Positions 47,633 to 57,000 of a DNA stretch of 64,000 nt are shown here, one piece after another. The DNA is from Magnetospirillum sp. (GTDB taxonomy: Bacteria > Pseudomonadota > Alphaproteobacteria > CACIAM-22H2). The DNA is taken from positions 1,146,824 through 1,210,823 of the forward strand of contig JAPZUA010000002.1 in the NCBI GenBank assembly GCA_027532905.1. Reading direction: 5' to 3'. The position numbers and the translations under genes are program-made. How positions within the stretch are numbered: the stretch's first letter is position 1; every line of letters starts with the position of its first letter. The notes below the pieces were generated by a model. That model was not told where the DNA came from. It did no database searches and was given only the letters and a program-made list of their open reading frames with translations.

Positions 47633-49698
47633 AGGAAGCCAGCAAATCGGTCGTCCGCCGTCTGACGGATGTGCGCTACGCCACGCGGTTTTTCGTCGGC
47701 CAAGGCATCGATATCGGGGCTGGCAGCGATCCCGTGTCGCTCTATGCCGAACAGTTCCCGCTGATGACGGCATTGCGCGTGTGGGACATGCCGGACGGCG
47801 ATGCGCAGAAGCTCGCGACGATCGCGGATGCGAGTCTGGATTTCGTCCATTCGAGCCATTGCCTCGAGCACATGGTCGATCCGATGGCGGCGTTGCAGCG
47901 CTGGTTCGAAGTCGTCAAACCCGGCGGGCATCTCGTCATTCTGATCCCCGACGAAGACCTCTACGAACAAGGCATTTGGCCGTCGAACAAAAACAACGAC
48001 CACAAATGGACCTTCGCGATCTACAAAACGAAGTCCTGGAGCCCGAAGTCGCTGAACGTGATCGAGATGGTGGCGAAGCTCCCCGAAGCGGCCGAGCTCA
48101 TCAAACTCGAAAAACTCGACGCCTCCTATCGCTACAATCTGCCGCCGCTCGACCAAACGCTCACGCCCGTCGGCGAATGCGCCATTGAATTGGTGATCCG
48201 CAAGCGCTTGCCCGACGAGATTGCCGCGGGCGGGCGTCTGCCGCGCAAAGGCACCTTGTCGCGCACCGAGATCCATGCCCTGACCGGCATCAATCTGGGG
48301 CCTGCGCCAGCACCGGTACCCGCCCCTGCGCCGGCAGCGCCCAAACCCCTGCCTGCCAATCTCGCCGCCCAGCTCGAACAGGCGCTCAAACGCCATCAAG
48401 CGCAGGACTATGCCGGTGCCGAGGCTCTTTATCGTGCCGTGATCGCAGCCGATCCCGAGAATTTCGACGCCAACCATTTGCTTGGCGTGCTCTATCGCCA
48501 GCGCGGCGACAGTCAGACGGCGATCGCCTTCATCGGCAAAGCGCTCGCGATCGAACCGCGCGCGTGTTTGGCGCATACGCATCTCGGCAACGCGCTGCGC
48601 GATTTGGGCCGCGAGGACGAAGCGCTGGCGGCGTACGAAAAGGCGCTGTCGATCGATCCCAAATTCGCGGACGCGCTCTACAATCGCGGCAATCTGCGGC
48701 TCGAAGCGCTCGACACGAAGGCGGCCCTCACCGACTTCGAAAAAGCCATCGCCGTCGAACCGCAGCATATGGAAGCCAATCTGCATTCGAGCTTCGTGCG
48801 GCTGATGACGGGCGACTTCAAGCGCGGCTGGCCGCAATACGAGTGGCGCTGGCACGAAGACTCGCTGCTGCGCGTCAAGCGCGAGTACGGCGTGCCGCGC
48901 TGGACGGGAACGGCCGATCTCAAGGGCAAGCGCATTCTCGTCTATGCCGAGCAGGGTTTCGGCGACACGATCCAGTTTGCGCGCTATGCGAAAATGCTGG
49001 CGGCGCGCGGTGCTTTCGTCGTGTTCGAAGTGCAGCCCGCCTTGGTGGCGCTGTTTGCGTCGCTCGAAGGGGTGGGCCAGCTCGTGCCGCAGGGCCAGCC
49101 ATTGCCGCCGGTCGATTTCCACTGCCCGCTCTTGAGCCTGCCGCTTGCCTTCAAGACCGAGCTTGCGACGATCCCGGCAGCACCTTTCTATTTGAAGGCC
49201 GATGCGGCGAAGGTTGCGGCGTGGCGCCATCGCTTGGGCAACGCCACCGGCAAACGCATTGGCTTTGCCAATTCGGGCCGGCCCGTGCACAAAAACGACC
49301 GCAACCGCTCGATCAAGCTGCCGGACTTCATGGCGCTCGCAAAACAAGGTCGCCAGTTCGTGTGCCTGCAAAACGAATTGCGCGTCGAGGATCAGGCCTG
49401 GCTCGCAGGCCAGCCCGACATCGGCTATTTCGGCTCCGATCTCGTCGATTTTTCGCAGACGGCAGCCCTCGTCGAAGCGCTCGATCTGGTCGTGACGGTC
49501 GATACCTCGATTGCGCACCTCGCAGGTGCGCTGGGCAAACCCACCTGGGTGCTCGTGCCGTTCAAGCCCGACTGGCGCTGGCTTTTGGGCCGCAGCGACA
49601 GCCCGTGGTATCCGAGCATGCGGCTGTTCCGGCAGACGCAGCGCGGCGACTGGCAAGGCCCGCTTGCCGATGTCGATGCGGCCTTAGGAGCCGCCTGA
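47629..49698 (+). CDS. SAM methyltransferase - TPR - GT9-like fusion, copy 3
   Basis: A 689-residue copy. Methyltransferase residues 1-200 are nearly identical to copies 1 and 2 (IDIGAGSDPVSLYAEQFPLM, SSHCLEHMVDPMAALQRWF). The linker is Pro/Ala-rich (PAPVPAPAPAAPKPLPAN), followed by about four TPR repeats. The GT9-like domain starts near 432 (LVYAEQGFGDTIQFARYAKM), has SGRPVHKNDRNRSIKLPDF and VDTSIAHLAGALGKPTWVLV (Asp625). It starts by ATGA coupling and is followed by a 9-bp gap to the next gene, the only non-overlapping junction in the operon. Confidence 0.88.
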   Translation: MKEASKSVVRRLTDVRYATRFFVGQGIDIGAGSDPVSLYAEQFPLMTALRVWDMPDGDAQKLATIADASLDFVHSSHCLEHMVDPMAALQRWFEVVKPGGHLVILIPDEDLYEQGIWPSNKNNDHKWTFAIYKTKSWSPKSLNVIEMVAKLPEAAELIKLEKLDASYRYNLPPLDQTLTPVGECAIELVIRKRLPDEIAAGGRLPRKGTLSRTEIHALTGINLGPAPAPVPAPAPAAPKPLPANLAAQLEQALKRHQAQDYAGAEALYRAVIAADPENFDANHLLGVLYRQRGDSQTAIAFIGKALAIEPRACLAHTHLGNALRDLGREDEALAAYEKALSIDPKFADALYNRGNLRLEALDTKAALTDFEKAIAVEPQHMEANLHSSFVRLMTGDFKRGWPQYEWRWHEDSLLRVKREYGVPRWTGTADLKGKRILVYAEQGFGDTIQFARYAKMLAARGAFVVFEVQPALVALFASLEGVGQLVPQGQPLPPVDFHCPLLSLPLAFKTELATIPAAPFYLKADAAKVAAWRHRLGNATGKRIGFANSGRPVHKNDRNRSIKLPDFMALAKQGRQFVCLQNELRVEDQAWLAGQPDIGYFGSDLVDFSQTAALVEALDLVVTVDTSIAHLAGALGKPTWVLVPFKPDWRWLLGRSDSPWYPSMRLFRQTQRGDWQGPLADVDAALGAA

Positions 49699-49707
49699 AT
49701 CATCGCC

Positions 49708-51486
49708 ATGCCGCACGCCGACGCCGCCACCGCAAAGACGCTTGCCGCAGCACTCGATAAACATCGGGCGGGCGACCTTGCGGCTGCGCGCACGCTCTAC
49801 GACGAAGTGCTAGCCGCCAATCCGAACGATTTTGACGCACTCCATCTGAAAGGGGCGCTGCTGCGCCGCTTGGGCGACGCGGCGGCAGCCGTGGCTTCGA
49901 TCGAAAAAGCGATCGCAGCGATCCCTGCCCGTGCGCTCGATGCGCAGCTCAATCTTGCCAACGCGCTTTTCGATGCGGGCCGCCACGCGGATTCGATCCG
50001 CCACTACGACAACGCGCTCGCCGCAACGCCGGACGATGCGGGCGCTTGGACGCGACGCGGCGACGCGCAACAATTGCTCGGCGACAATGCCGGCTGCGTG
50101 GAGAGCTACAAACGCGCGCTCGCACTTGCCGCCAATGCGCCCGCGACCTGGTACAATCTGGGCCTCGCGTTGCGCAAGCTCGAGCGGCCGGCCGAATCGC
50201 TCGAAGCGGTCGAACGCGCCATCGCCCTGCGTCCGGCCTACGGCGACGCGCTGAAGCTTGCGGGTAATGCGCTCACCACGCTCGGCCGCATGCGCGAGGC
50301 GGGCGAACGCTTTGCGGCCGCGTTGGCGCTGAAGCCCGACGATGCCGAGCTCGAAAGCGGCCTTGCGCACGCGCTCCACATGCAAGGCCAGCACGAAGAA
50401 GCACGTGGACACTACGACCGCGCAATCGCCTTGCGCCCCGGCTTCACCGAGGCCTATTTCAACCGGGCCGTGCTGTCGCTCGAAACGCTCGACATGGCAG
50501 CCGGGCTCGCGGATTTTGAAAACGCGATCGCGTCGGACCCCAACCATTCGATGGCGCACCGCGCTGCGAGTGCCGTGCTACTCGCGACCGGCGACTTCAA
50601 GCGCGGCTGGGACGAATACGAATGGCGCTGGCGAGGCTCGCAGCCCGACGACCGCAACCGCGATTTCGGCGCGCCGCGCTGGCAGGGCGATTTCGATCTC
50701 GCGGGCAGGCGCATTCTGCTGCATGCCGAGCAAGGTTTCGGCGACACGATCCAGTTCGTACGCTACGTGCCGATGGTGGCGGCCTTGGGCGCGCGCATCG
50801 TGCTCGAAGTGCAGCCCGCATTGAAGCCGCTGTTTGCGGGCATGGCGCATGTCGAAACGCTGATCGGCTGGCGCGATCCCCTTCCGCCGGTCGATTGCCA
50901 TTGCCCGCTGATGAGCCTGCCGCACGCGTTCGGCACCACGCTCGAGACGATCCCGGCGCCCATATCCTATTTGGCGGCCGAGCCTGCGCGCGTCGAAGCC
51001 TGGCGCGCGTATTTGGGCGACAAGCCGGGCTTGCGCGTGGGCTTTGCGTGCTCGGGCAGCACGACCCATAAAAACGACGCCAATCGCTCGATCCCGATCG
51101 ACGCGTTCTTGGGCGTGGCGAGCGGCACCGAGCGCTTCTTCTGCCTGCAGAAGGATTTCCGCGCGGCCGACCGTGCGTGGCTCGCAAACCGGCCCGACAT
51201 CGCCGTTCTCAACGACAAGCTGCACCATTTTGCCGACACGGCGGCCCTCATCGCAGCACTCGATTTGGTGCTGTGCGTCGACACCTCGGTGGCGCACCTC
51301 GCGGGTGCCCTCGGCAAGCCGGTGTGGGTGCTGGTCCCCTACAATGCCGATTGGCGTTGGCTGCAAAAGCGCAGCGACAGCCCCTGGTATCCGAGCATGC
51401 GGCTATTCCGCCAGAGGCGAACCGGCGATTGGCGCGACGCGCTGGCGGAAGTCGCGGACGCCTTGCGCAAAGGTCCCACGCCATGA
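49708..51486 (+). CDS. TPR protein with GT9/heptosyltransferase-like domain, second copy
   Basis: A 592-residue protein lacking the methyltransferase. Its N-terminus closely parallels the first gene of the operon (LDKHRAGDLAAARTLYDEVL, FDALHLKGALLRRLGDAAAA), which points to duplication of a two-gene block. TPR repeats cover about residues 8-300. The GT9-like domain starts near 331 (ILLHAEQGFGDTIQFVRYVP), with CSGSTTHKNDANRSIPIDAF and VDTSVAHLAGALGKPVWVLV (Asp525). It overlaps the next gene by ATGA. Confidence 0.88.
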   Translation: MPHADAATAKTLAAALDKHRAGDLAAARTLYDEVLAANPNDFDALHLKGALLRRLGDAAAAVASIEKAIAAIPARALDAQLNLANALFDAGRHADSIRHYDNALAATPDDAGAWTRRGDAQQLLGDNAGCVESYKRALALAANAPATWYNLGLALRKLERPAESLEAVERAIALRPAYGDALKLAGNALTTLGRMREAGERFAAALALKPDDAELESGLAHALHMQGQHEEARGHYDRAIALRPGFTEAYFNRAVLSLETLDMAAGLADFENAIASDPNHSMAHRAASAVLLATGDFKRGWDEYEWRWRGSQPDDRNRDFGAPRWQGDFDLAGRRILLHAEQGFGDTIQFVRYVPMVAALGARIVLEVQPALKPLFAGMAHVETLIGWRDPLPPVDCHCPLMSLPHAFGTTLETIPAPISYLAAEPARVEAWRAYLGDKPGLRVGFACSGSTTHKNDANRSIPIDAFLGVASGTERFFCLQKDFRAADRAWLANRPDIAVLNDKLHHFADTAALIAALDLVLCVDTSVAHLAGALGKPVWVLVPYNADWRWLQKRSDSPWYPSMRLFRQRRTGDWRDALAEVADALRKGPTP

Positions 51487-53864
51487 CGGGCACGGCCAAA
51501 GCCTTGGTGCGGCGCATGGCGGATGTGCGCTACGCCACGCGCTTCTTCGTGGGTGCCGGCATCGATATCGGGGCCGGCAGCGATCCCTTGTCGCTTTATG
51601 CCGAACAGTTCCCGCTGATGACGCGTTTGCGCGTGTGGGACATGCCCGACGGCGACGCGCAGAAGCTCGCAACCATTCCCGACGACAGCCTCGATTTTGC
51701 GCATTCGAGCCATTGCCTCGAGCATATGGTCGATCCGATGGCGGCGTTGCAGCGCTGGTTTGCGGTGGTCAAACCCGGCGGCCATCTCGTGCTGCTGATC
51801 CCGGACGAGGATCTCTACGAGCAGGGCATTTGGCCGTCGAACAAAAACACCGACCACAAATGGACCTTCTCGCTCTACAAAAAACGCTCGTGGAGTGCCA
51901 AATCGATCAACGTGCTCGCACTGCTCACGCAGCTTCCGCCGAGTGCCGAGACGGTCAAACTCGAGAAGCTCGACGCCTCCTACCGCTATCGCCTGCCGCC
52001 GCTCGACCAGACGCTGACGCCGATCGGCGAATGCGGCATCGAGATCGTGCTGCGCAAGCGACCGCAAATCGAAGTCGATGCGGGCGGCCGCCTGCCGAAG
52101 CAAGGCACGCTGAGCCGTGCCGAAATACACGCGCTGACCGGCCTCAATGTCGGGCCTGCACCCGCACCAGCGCCCGCCCCTGCCGCGACGCCCGCGCCAG
52201 CGCCAGCCCCCGCTGCGCCGGATATCGGCGACTTGCTGAACCGCGCGGTTGCGGCCCAGCAGGCGCGAAACTTCCCGGCAGCCGAAGCGCTCTATCGCGA
52301 GGTTTTGGCGCTAAGCCCGGACAATTTCGACGCAACGCATTTGCTGGGCGTGCTCTACCGCCAGCGCGGCGACAGTGCTTTGGCTGTGGGCCAGATCCGC
52401 AAGGCGCTTGTCTTGGCGCCGCGCAGTGCGACCGCCTACGGCAATCTCGGCAATGCGTTGCGCGACGTCAGACGCTTCGACGAAGCGCTGGCTTGCTACG
52501 AATCGGTACTGGCCCTGCAGCCGCAGAATGCCGAAGCGCATTTCCAGCGCGGCAATATTCTGCGCGATCTGGGCCAGCACGAAGCGGCGGCCGGTGCCTA
52601 CAGCGATTCGCTCGCCTTGCGCCCAAACAATGCCGATACGCTGAACGGCCTCGGCAATTCGCACTACAGTCTCGAACGGCCGCTCGAGGCGGTCGAAGCC
52701 TATCGCGCGGCGCTCGGCGCCAACCCCGAATTTGCCGATGCCTACAGCAATTGCGCGGTCGTGCTGCGCGTGCTTGGCCGCCACGACGAAGCGCTCGCCT
52801 ATTACGAAAAAGCGCTCGCACTGAAGCCCGATTTCCACGAGGCCGAAACCAATCGCGGCGTGGCGCTGTGCGATCTCGGCCGCTATGCGGAAGCCCGCGA
52901 AGGCTACGCGCGCGTGCTGGCGGCAAAGCCCGACGATCCGCTCGCGCGCATGAACAGTGCGATGTGCGCGCTTCTGTTGGGCGATTTCGCGGAAGGCTGG
53001 CCCAACTACGAATGGCGCTGGCAGGCCGGCAATTTCCCGAAGCCCCAACTCGACGTGCCGCAATGGATGGGCGAAGCCGATCTTACGGGCAAACGCATTC
53101 TGCTCTATGCCGAGCAGGGACTCGGCGACACGATCCAGTTCGTGCGCTACGCGCCCTTGGTGGCAGCGCGCGGGGCCCGCGTGGTCGTGCAGGCGCAAGC
53201 CGCCCTCAAGTCGCTACTCCAGACGCTCGACGGCGTCGAGTCGGTGCTCGACCAAGACGAAAAACTGCCGCCGATCGACCTGCAGTGCCCGCTGATGAGC
53301 CTGCCGCTCGCATTCGATACGCACCTTGCGACGATCCCGGCGGCGACCCCCTACCTTCGCGCGGACAAAAAGCGCGTCGCCGCTTGGCTTAAAAAACTAG
53401 GCCAAAAAGACAGAAAGCGCGTCGGCCTCGTTTGGTCCGGCAACACGGCGCACAAAAACGACCGCAACCGCTCGATTCCGCTGGCCGAGCTGGCGCCCCT
53501 TTTCGCCGCCGACGTCGTGTTTTTCAGCCTGCAGAAGGAAATGCGCGACGAAGACGCTGAAACCGCTAAGAAATTTCCAAATTTCACGCATTTCGGCGCA
53601 ACGCTGCGCGATTTCGCCGATACGGCCGCCTTGGTCGAGACAATGGATATTGTGGTCGCCGTCGATACGTCCGTACTCCATCTAGCCGGCGCTTTGGGCA
53701 AGCCAACGCTCGCTTTGGTTGCCTTCAACCCGGATTGGCGCTGGCTGCTCGACCGCAATGACTCGCCATGGTATCCGAATACCGAACTTGTGCGCCAAAA
53801 CGCGCGTGGCGATTGGTCGGATGCGTTGAAAAGAATTTATAATAGATTAACAAAATTAGGATAA
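51483..53864 (+). CDS. SAM methyltransferase - TPR - GT9-like fusion, copy 4
   Basis: A 793-residue fusion, last gene of the operon. The methyltransferase half is recognisably the same (GIDIGAGSDPLSLYAEQFPL, EDLYEQGIWPSNKNTDHKW) but the most diverged of the four, with LALLTQLPPSAETVKLEKL in place of the IEMVAKLPEAAE stretch. A long Pro/Ala linker (223-250) and about eight TPR repeats follow. The GT9-like domain starts near 534 (ILLYAEQGLGDTIQFVRYAP), with WSGNTAHKNDRNRSIPLAEL and VDTSVLHLAGALGKPTLALV (Asp728). The last 30 bp are AT-rich (ending NRLTKLG), unlike the rest of the gene. Confidence 0.88.
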   Translation: MTGTAKALVRRMADVRYATRFFVGAGIDIGAGSDPLSLYAEQFPLMTRLRVWDMPDGDAQKLATIPDDSLDFAHSSHCLEHMVDPMAALQRWFAVVKPGGHLVLLIPDEDLYEQGIWPSNKNTDHKWTFSLYKKRSWSAKSINVLALLTQLPPSAETVKLEKLDASYRYRLPPLDQTLTPIGECGIEIVLRKRPQIEVDAGGRLPKQGTLSRAEIHALTGLNVGPAPAPAPAPAATPAPAPAPAAPDIGDLLNRAVAAQQARNFPAAEALYREVLALSPDNFDATHLLGVLYRQRGDSALAVGQIRKALVLAPRSATAYGNLGNALRDVRRFDEALACYESVLALQPQNAEAHFQRGNILRDLGQHEAAAGAYSDSLALRPNNADTLNGLGNSHYSLERPLEAVEAYRAALGANPEFADAYSNCAVVLRVLGRHDEALAYYEKALALKPDFHEAETNRGVALCDLGRYAEAREGYARVLAAKPDDPLARMNSAMCALLLGDFAEGWPNYEWRWQAGNFPKPQLDVPQWMGEADLTGKRILLYAEQGLGDTIQFVRYAPLVAARGARVVVQAQAALKSLLQTLDGVESVLDQDEKLPPIDLQCPLMSLPLAFDTHLATIPAATPYLRADKKRVAAWLKKLGQKDRKRVGLVWSGNTAHKNDRNRSIPLAELAPLFAADVVFFSLQKEMRDEDAETAKKFPNFTHFGATLRDFADTAALVETMDIVVAVDTSVLHLAGALGKPTLALVAFNPDWRWLLDRNDSPWYPNTELVRQNARGDWSDALKRIYNRLTKLG

Positions 53865-53868
53865 TTAA

Positions 53869-53985
53869 GCCAAAAAATTTGCTATTGATTATTTATCTAA
53901 AATTCGACATAACTTATCCGATAATGGAACAGGCTATTTTGCTGAGCTTTTCGAGTCTCTAAGCGAAATGCGACGCAAAATGTAA
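53869..53985 (+). pseudogene. Possible remnant of a coding sequence
   Basis: Directly after the stop of the last GT gene another phase is open for 38 codons, with no good start, reading KKFAIDYLSKIRHNLSDNGT and then YFAELFESLSEMRRKM before TAA. The amino-acid mix looks protein-like and the base composition is AT-rich, unlike its neighbours. It may be the 3' tail of a lost gene. Chance openness over this length is possible. Confidence 0.25.
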
Positions 53986-53996
53986 TCTTGACCCGC

Positions 53997-54024
53997 TTGA
54001 CTCGTTTCTTGTCATCATGATAAC
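53997..54024 (+). promoter_or_regulatory. Putative promoter of the giant repeat protein
   Basis: TTGACT (53997-54002) and GATAAC (54019-54024) with 16 bp between them, 45 bp before the start codon, in an AT-rich 205-bp gap (53865-54069). A second -35-like TTGACC overlaps just upstream (53988-53993). The -10-like box matches in type and position the one before the second giant gene. Confidence 0.5.
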
Positions 54025-54069
54025 TCTTGGTTATTCTCGAATTCAAACCTCCAGAAGGGAGACCGTATT
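54019..54069 (+). promoter_or_regulatory. Shared leader with strong ribosome-binding site, copy 1
   Basis: GATAAC, 26 bases, then CCAGAAGGGAG and the ATG at 54070. The GATAA box and the CCAGAAGGGA box are at exactly the same distance as in the leader of the second giant gene. AGAAGGGAG is a good ribosome-binding site. Confidence 0.6.
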
Positions 54070-57000
54070 ATGCCCGTTACTCTTGGCGCCGCAGGCGGCA
54101 CCTACACGTTCGTCTCGGCCGATACCGTAACGGGCGGCGCTGGCGATGATACGCTCGTCTTCTCGGACGCACTTACAACCGGCCTAATCACCCTTGCAGC
54201 CGGCAACGACCAGCTCACGCTGGGCGCGGCAGGCACAGTCGGCAACACAGTCACGGTCACCAACGTCGAAACCATCGTCGGCAGCACGCTCGCCGACTCG
54301 GTGACGCTCGGTGCAGCACTCGCGGCAGGCTCGATCGACCTCGGCAACGGTAACGATCGCCTCGTCCTCGGCGGCTCCACGACCAACACGCTCACGATCA
54401 ACAACGTCGAAACGCTGGTCGGCAGTGCGGGTGCCGACACGGTCACCTTCGAAAATTCGGTCAACGGCGCCACGGTCGATCTCGCGGCCGGCAGCGATCG
54501 CCTGATCCTGGGCGGCACCGCCGCCAACACGCTGACGATCAGCAACGTCGAAACCCTGGTCGGCAGCACGAACGGCGACACGGTAACGCTGAATTCCGCC
54601 GCCACGACCGGCGCCATCGATCTCGACGACGGCAACGACCGCCTCGTCCTCGCCAACGTCGCCAACACAGTTACGGTCACCAACGTCGAAACGCTCGTCG
54701 CCGGCACGGTTGCCGACACGATCACGCTGGGCAGCCAGATCACGTCGGGCACCATCGACCTCAACGCCGGCAACGACCGGTTGATTCTCGGAAACTTCGA
54801 AAACACGCTGACGGTCGTCAACGTCGAAACGCTGGTCGGCGGCACGACGGCCGACACGGTCACGCTCGGCACGGCGATCACGGTCGGCACGCTCGATCTC
54901 GCCGCCGGCGACGACAGCCTCACGCTCGGCAACTTCGCCAATACCGTCACCCTCACCAACATTGAAACCGTCGTCGGCGGCACAACCTCGGATACGGTCA
55001 CGCTGTCTTCCGGCACCACGGCCGGCACGGTCGATCTGGGTGCGGGCAACGACCGCCTGGTCCTCGCGGGCGGTGCAAACACGGTTACGGTCTCGAACGT
55101 CGAAACGCTGGTCGGCGGCACGGGCACCGACACGGTCACGCTGGGCGCGCAAATCACGGCCGGTACGATCGACCTCGGAGCCGGCAACGACCGCCTGATC
55201 CTCGACACGACCGCCAACACGCTCACTGTCGTGAACGTCGAAACGCTCGTCGCCAACTCGGACAACGACACGGTCACCTTCGGCTCGGCCATCACGACTG
55301 GTTCTGTCGACCTGCTCGACGGCAACGACCAGTTGATCCTCGGCAACTTCGCCAACACGGTCACGGTGTCGAACGCCGAAACGCTGCTCGGCGGCACGGC
55401 GTCCGACACGGTAACGCTCGGCTCCCAGCTCACGGCCGGCACGGTCGATCTGCGCGCTGGTACCGACCGCCTGATCCTCGGCAACTTTGAAAACACCCTC
55501 ACGGTCGCTAACGTCGAAACCATCGTCGGCGGTACCACGCTCGACACGGTCACGATCGGCACGGCGATGACGGCGGGCTCGATCGATCTGGGTGCGGGCA
55601 ACGACAGCCTCACGCTCGGCGACTTCGCCAACACCGTGACGATGACGAACATCGAAACCATCGTCGGCGGCACCACGACCGATACGGTCGTGCTCGGCGC
55701 GGCCTCGACGACCGCGACGATTGATCTCGGGGCCGGCAACGACCGCCTCGTGCTCGGCGGCACTGCGGTCAACACGGTCACGGTCACGAACGTCGAAACC
55801 CTGGTCGGCAGCACGAATGCCGACACGGTCACGCTCGACGCGGCGATCACGGCCGGTACGGTCGATCTCGGGGCCGGCAACGACCGCCTGATTCTGTCGG
55901 GCACGGCCGCCAACACGGTCACGGTTTCGAACATCGAAACTTTGGTCGGCAGCACCAACGACGATACGGTCACCTTCGGCGGCGCCATCACGGCCGGTAC
56001 GGTCGATCTGGGCGACGGCAACGACCGTCTCGTGTTCGGCAACACCGCCAACACGGCGACGGTGCTGAACGTCGAAACCATCGTCGCCGGCTCGCTCGCC
56101 GACACGATCACCTTGGGCACGCAAGTCACCTCCGGCACGGTCGATCTGAGTGCGGGCAACGACCGCCTGATCCTCGGCAACTTCGAAAACACGCTGACGG
56201 TCGCCAACGTCGAAACGCTCGTCGGCGGCACCACGGCCGACACTGTCACGCTCGGCACGGCGATCACGGTCGGCACGCTCGATCTCGCCGCCGGCGACGA
56301 CAGCCTCACGCTCGGCAACTTCGCCAACACCGTCACCCTCACCAACGTTGAAACCGTCGTCGGCGGCACCACCTCGGATACGGTCACGCTGTCGGCCGGC
56401 ACCACGGCCGGCACGGTCGATCTGGGCGCGGGCAACGACCGCCTCGCCCTCGCGGGCGGTGCGAATACGGTCACGGTTTCGAACGTCGAAACGCTGGTCG
56501 GCGGCACGGGTACGGACACGGTCACGCTGGGCGCGCAGATCACAGCAGGCACCATCGATCTGGGTGCGGGCAACGACCGCCTGATCCTCGACACGACGGC
56601 GAACACGCTCACGGTCGTGAACGTCGAAACGCTCGTCGCCAACTCGGACAACGACACGGTCACCTTCGGCTCGGCGGTCACGACTGGGTCGATCGACCTG
56701 CTCGACGGCAACGACCAGCTGATCCTGGGCGGCTTTGCCAACACGGTTACGGTGTCGAACGCCGAAACGCTGCTCGGCGGCACGGCAGCCGACACGGTCA
56801 CGCTCGGCGCTCAAGTTACGGCCGGCACGGTCGATCTGCGCGCTGGCACCGACCGCCTGATCCTCGGCAATTTCGAAAACACGCTCACGGTCGCCAACAT
56901 CGAAACCATCGTCGGCGGCACGACGGCCGATACGGTCACGCTCGGCGCGGCGATGACGGCGGGCTCGATCGATCTGGGTGCGGGCAACGACAGCCTGTCG

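Larger units (their letters stand above)
42858..53864 (+). repeat. Four dispersed copies of one methyltransferase module
   Basis: Near-identical coding segments of about 640 bp start at 42858, 45554, 47629 and 51483, each encoding the same SAM-methyltransferase and followed by a Pro/Ala linker. Protein differences in the first 130 residues are few. The GT9 halves differ more from each other than the methyltransferase halves do, suggesting either recent spread of the module or gene conversion. Confidence 0.8.
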
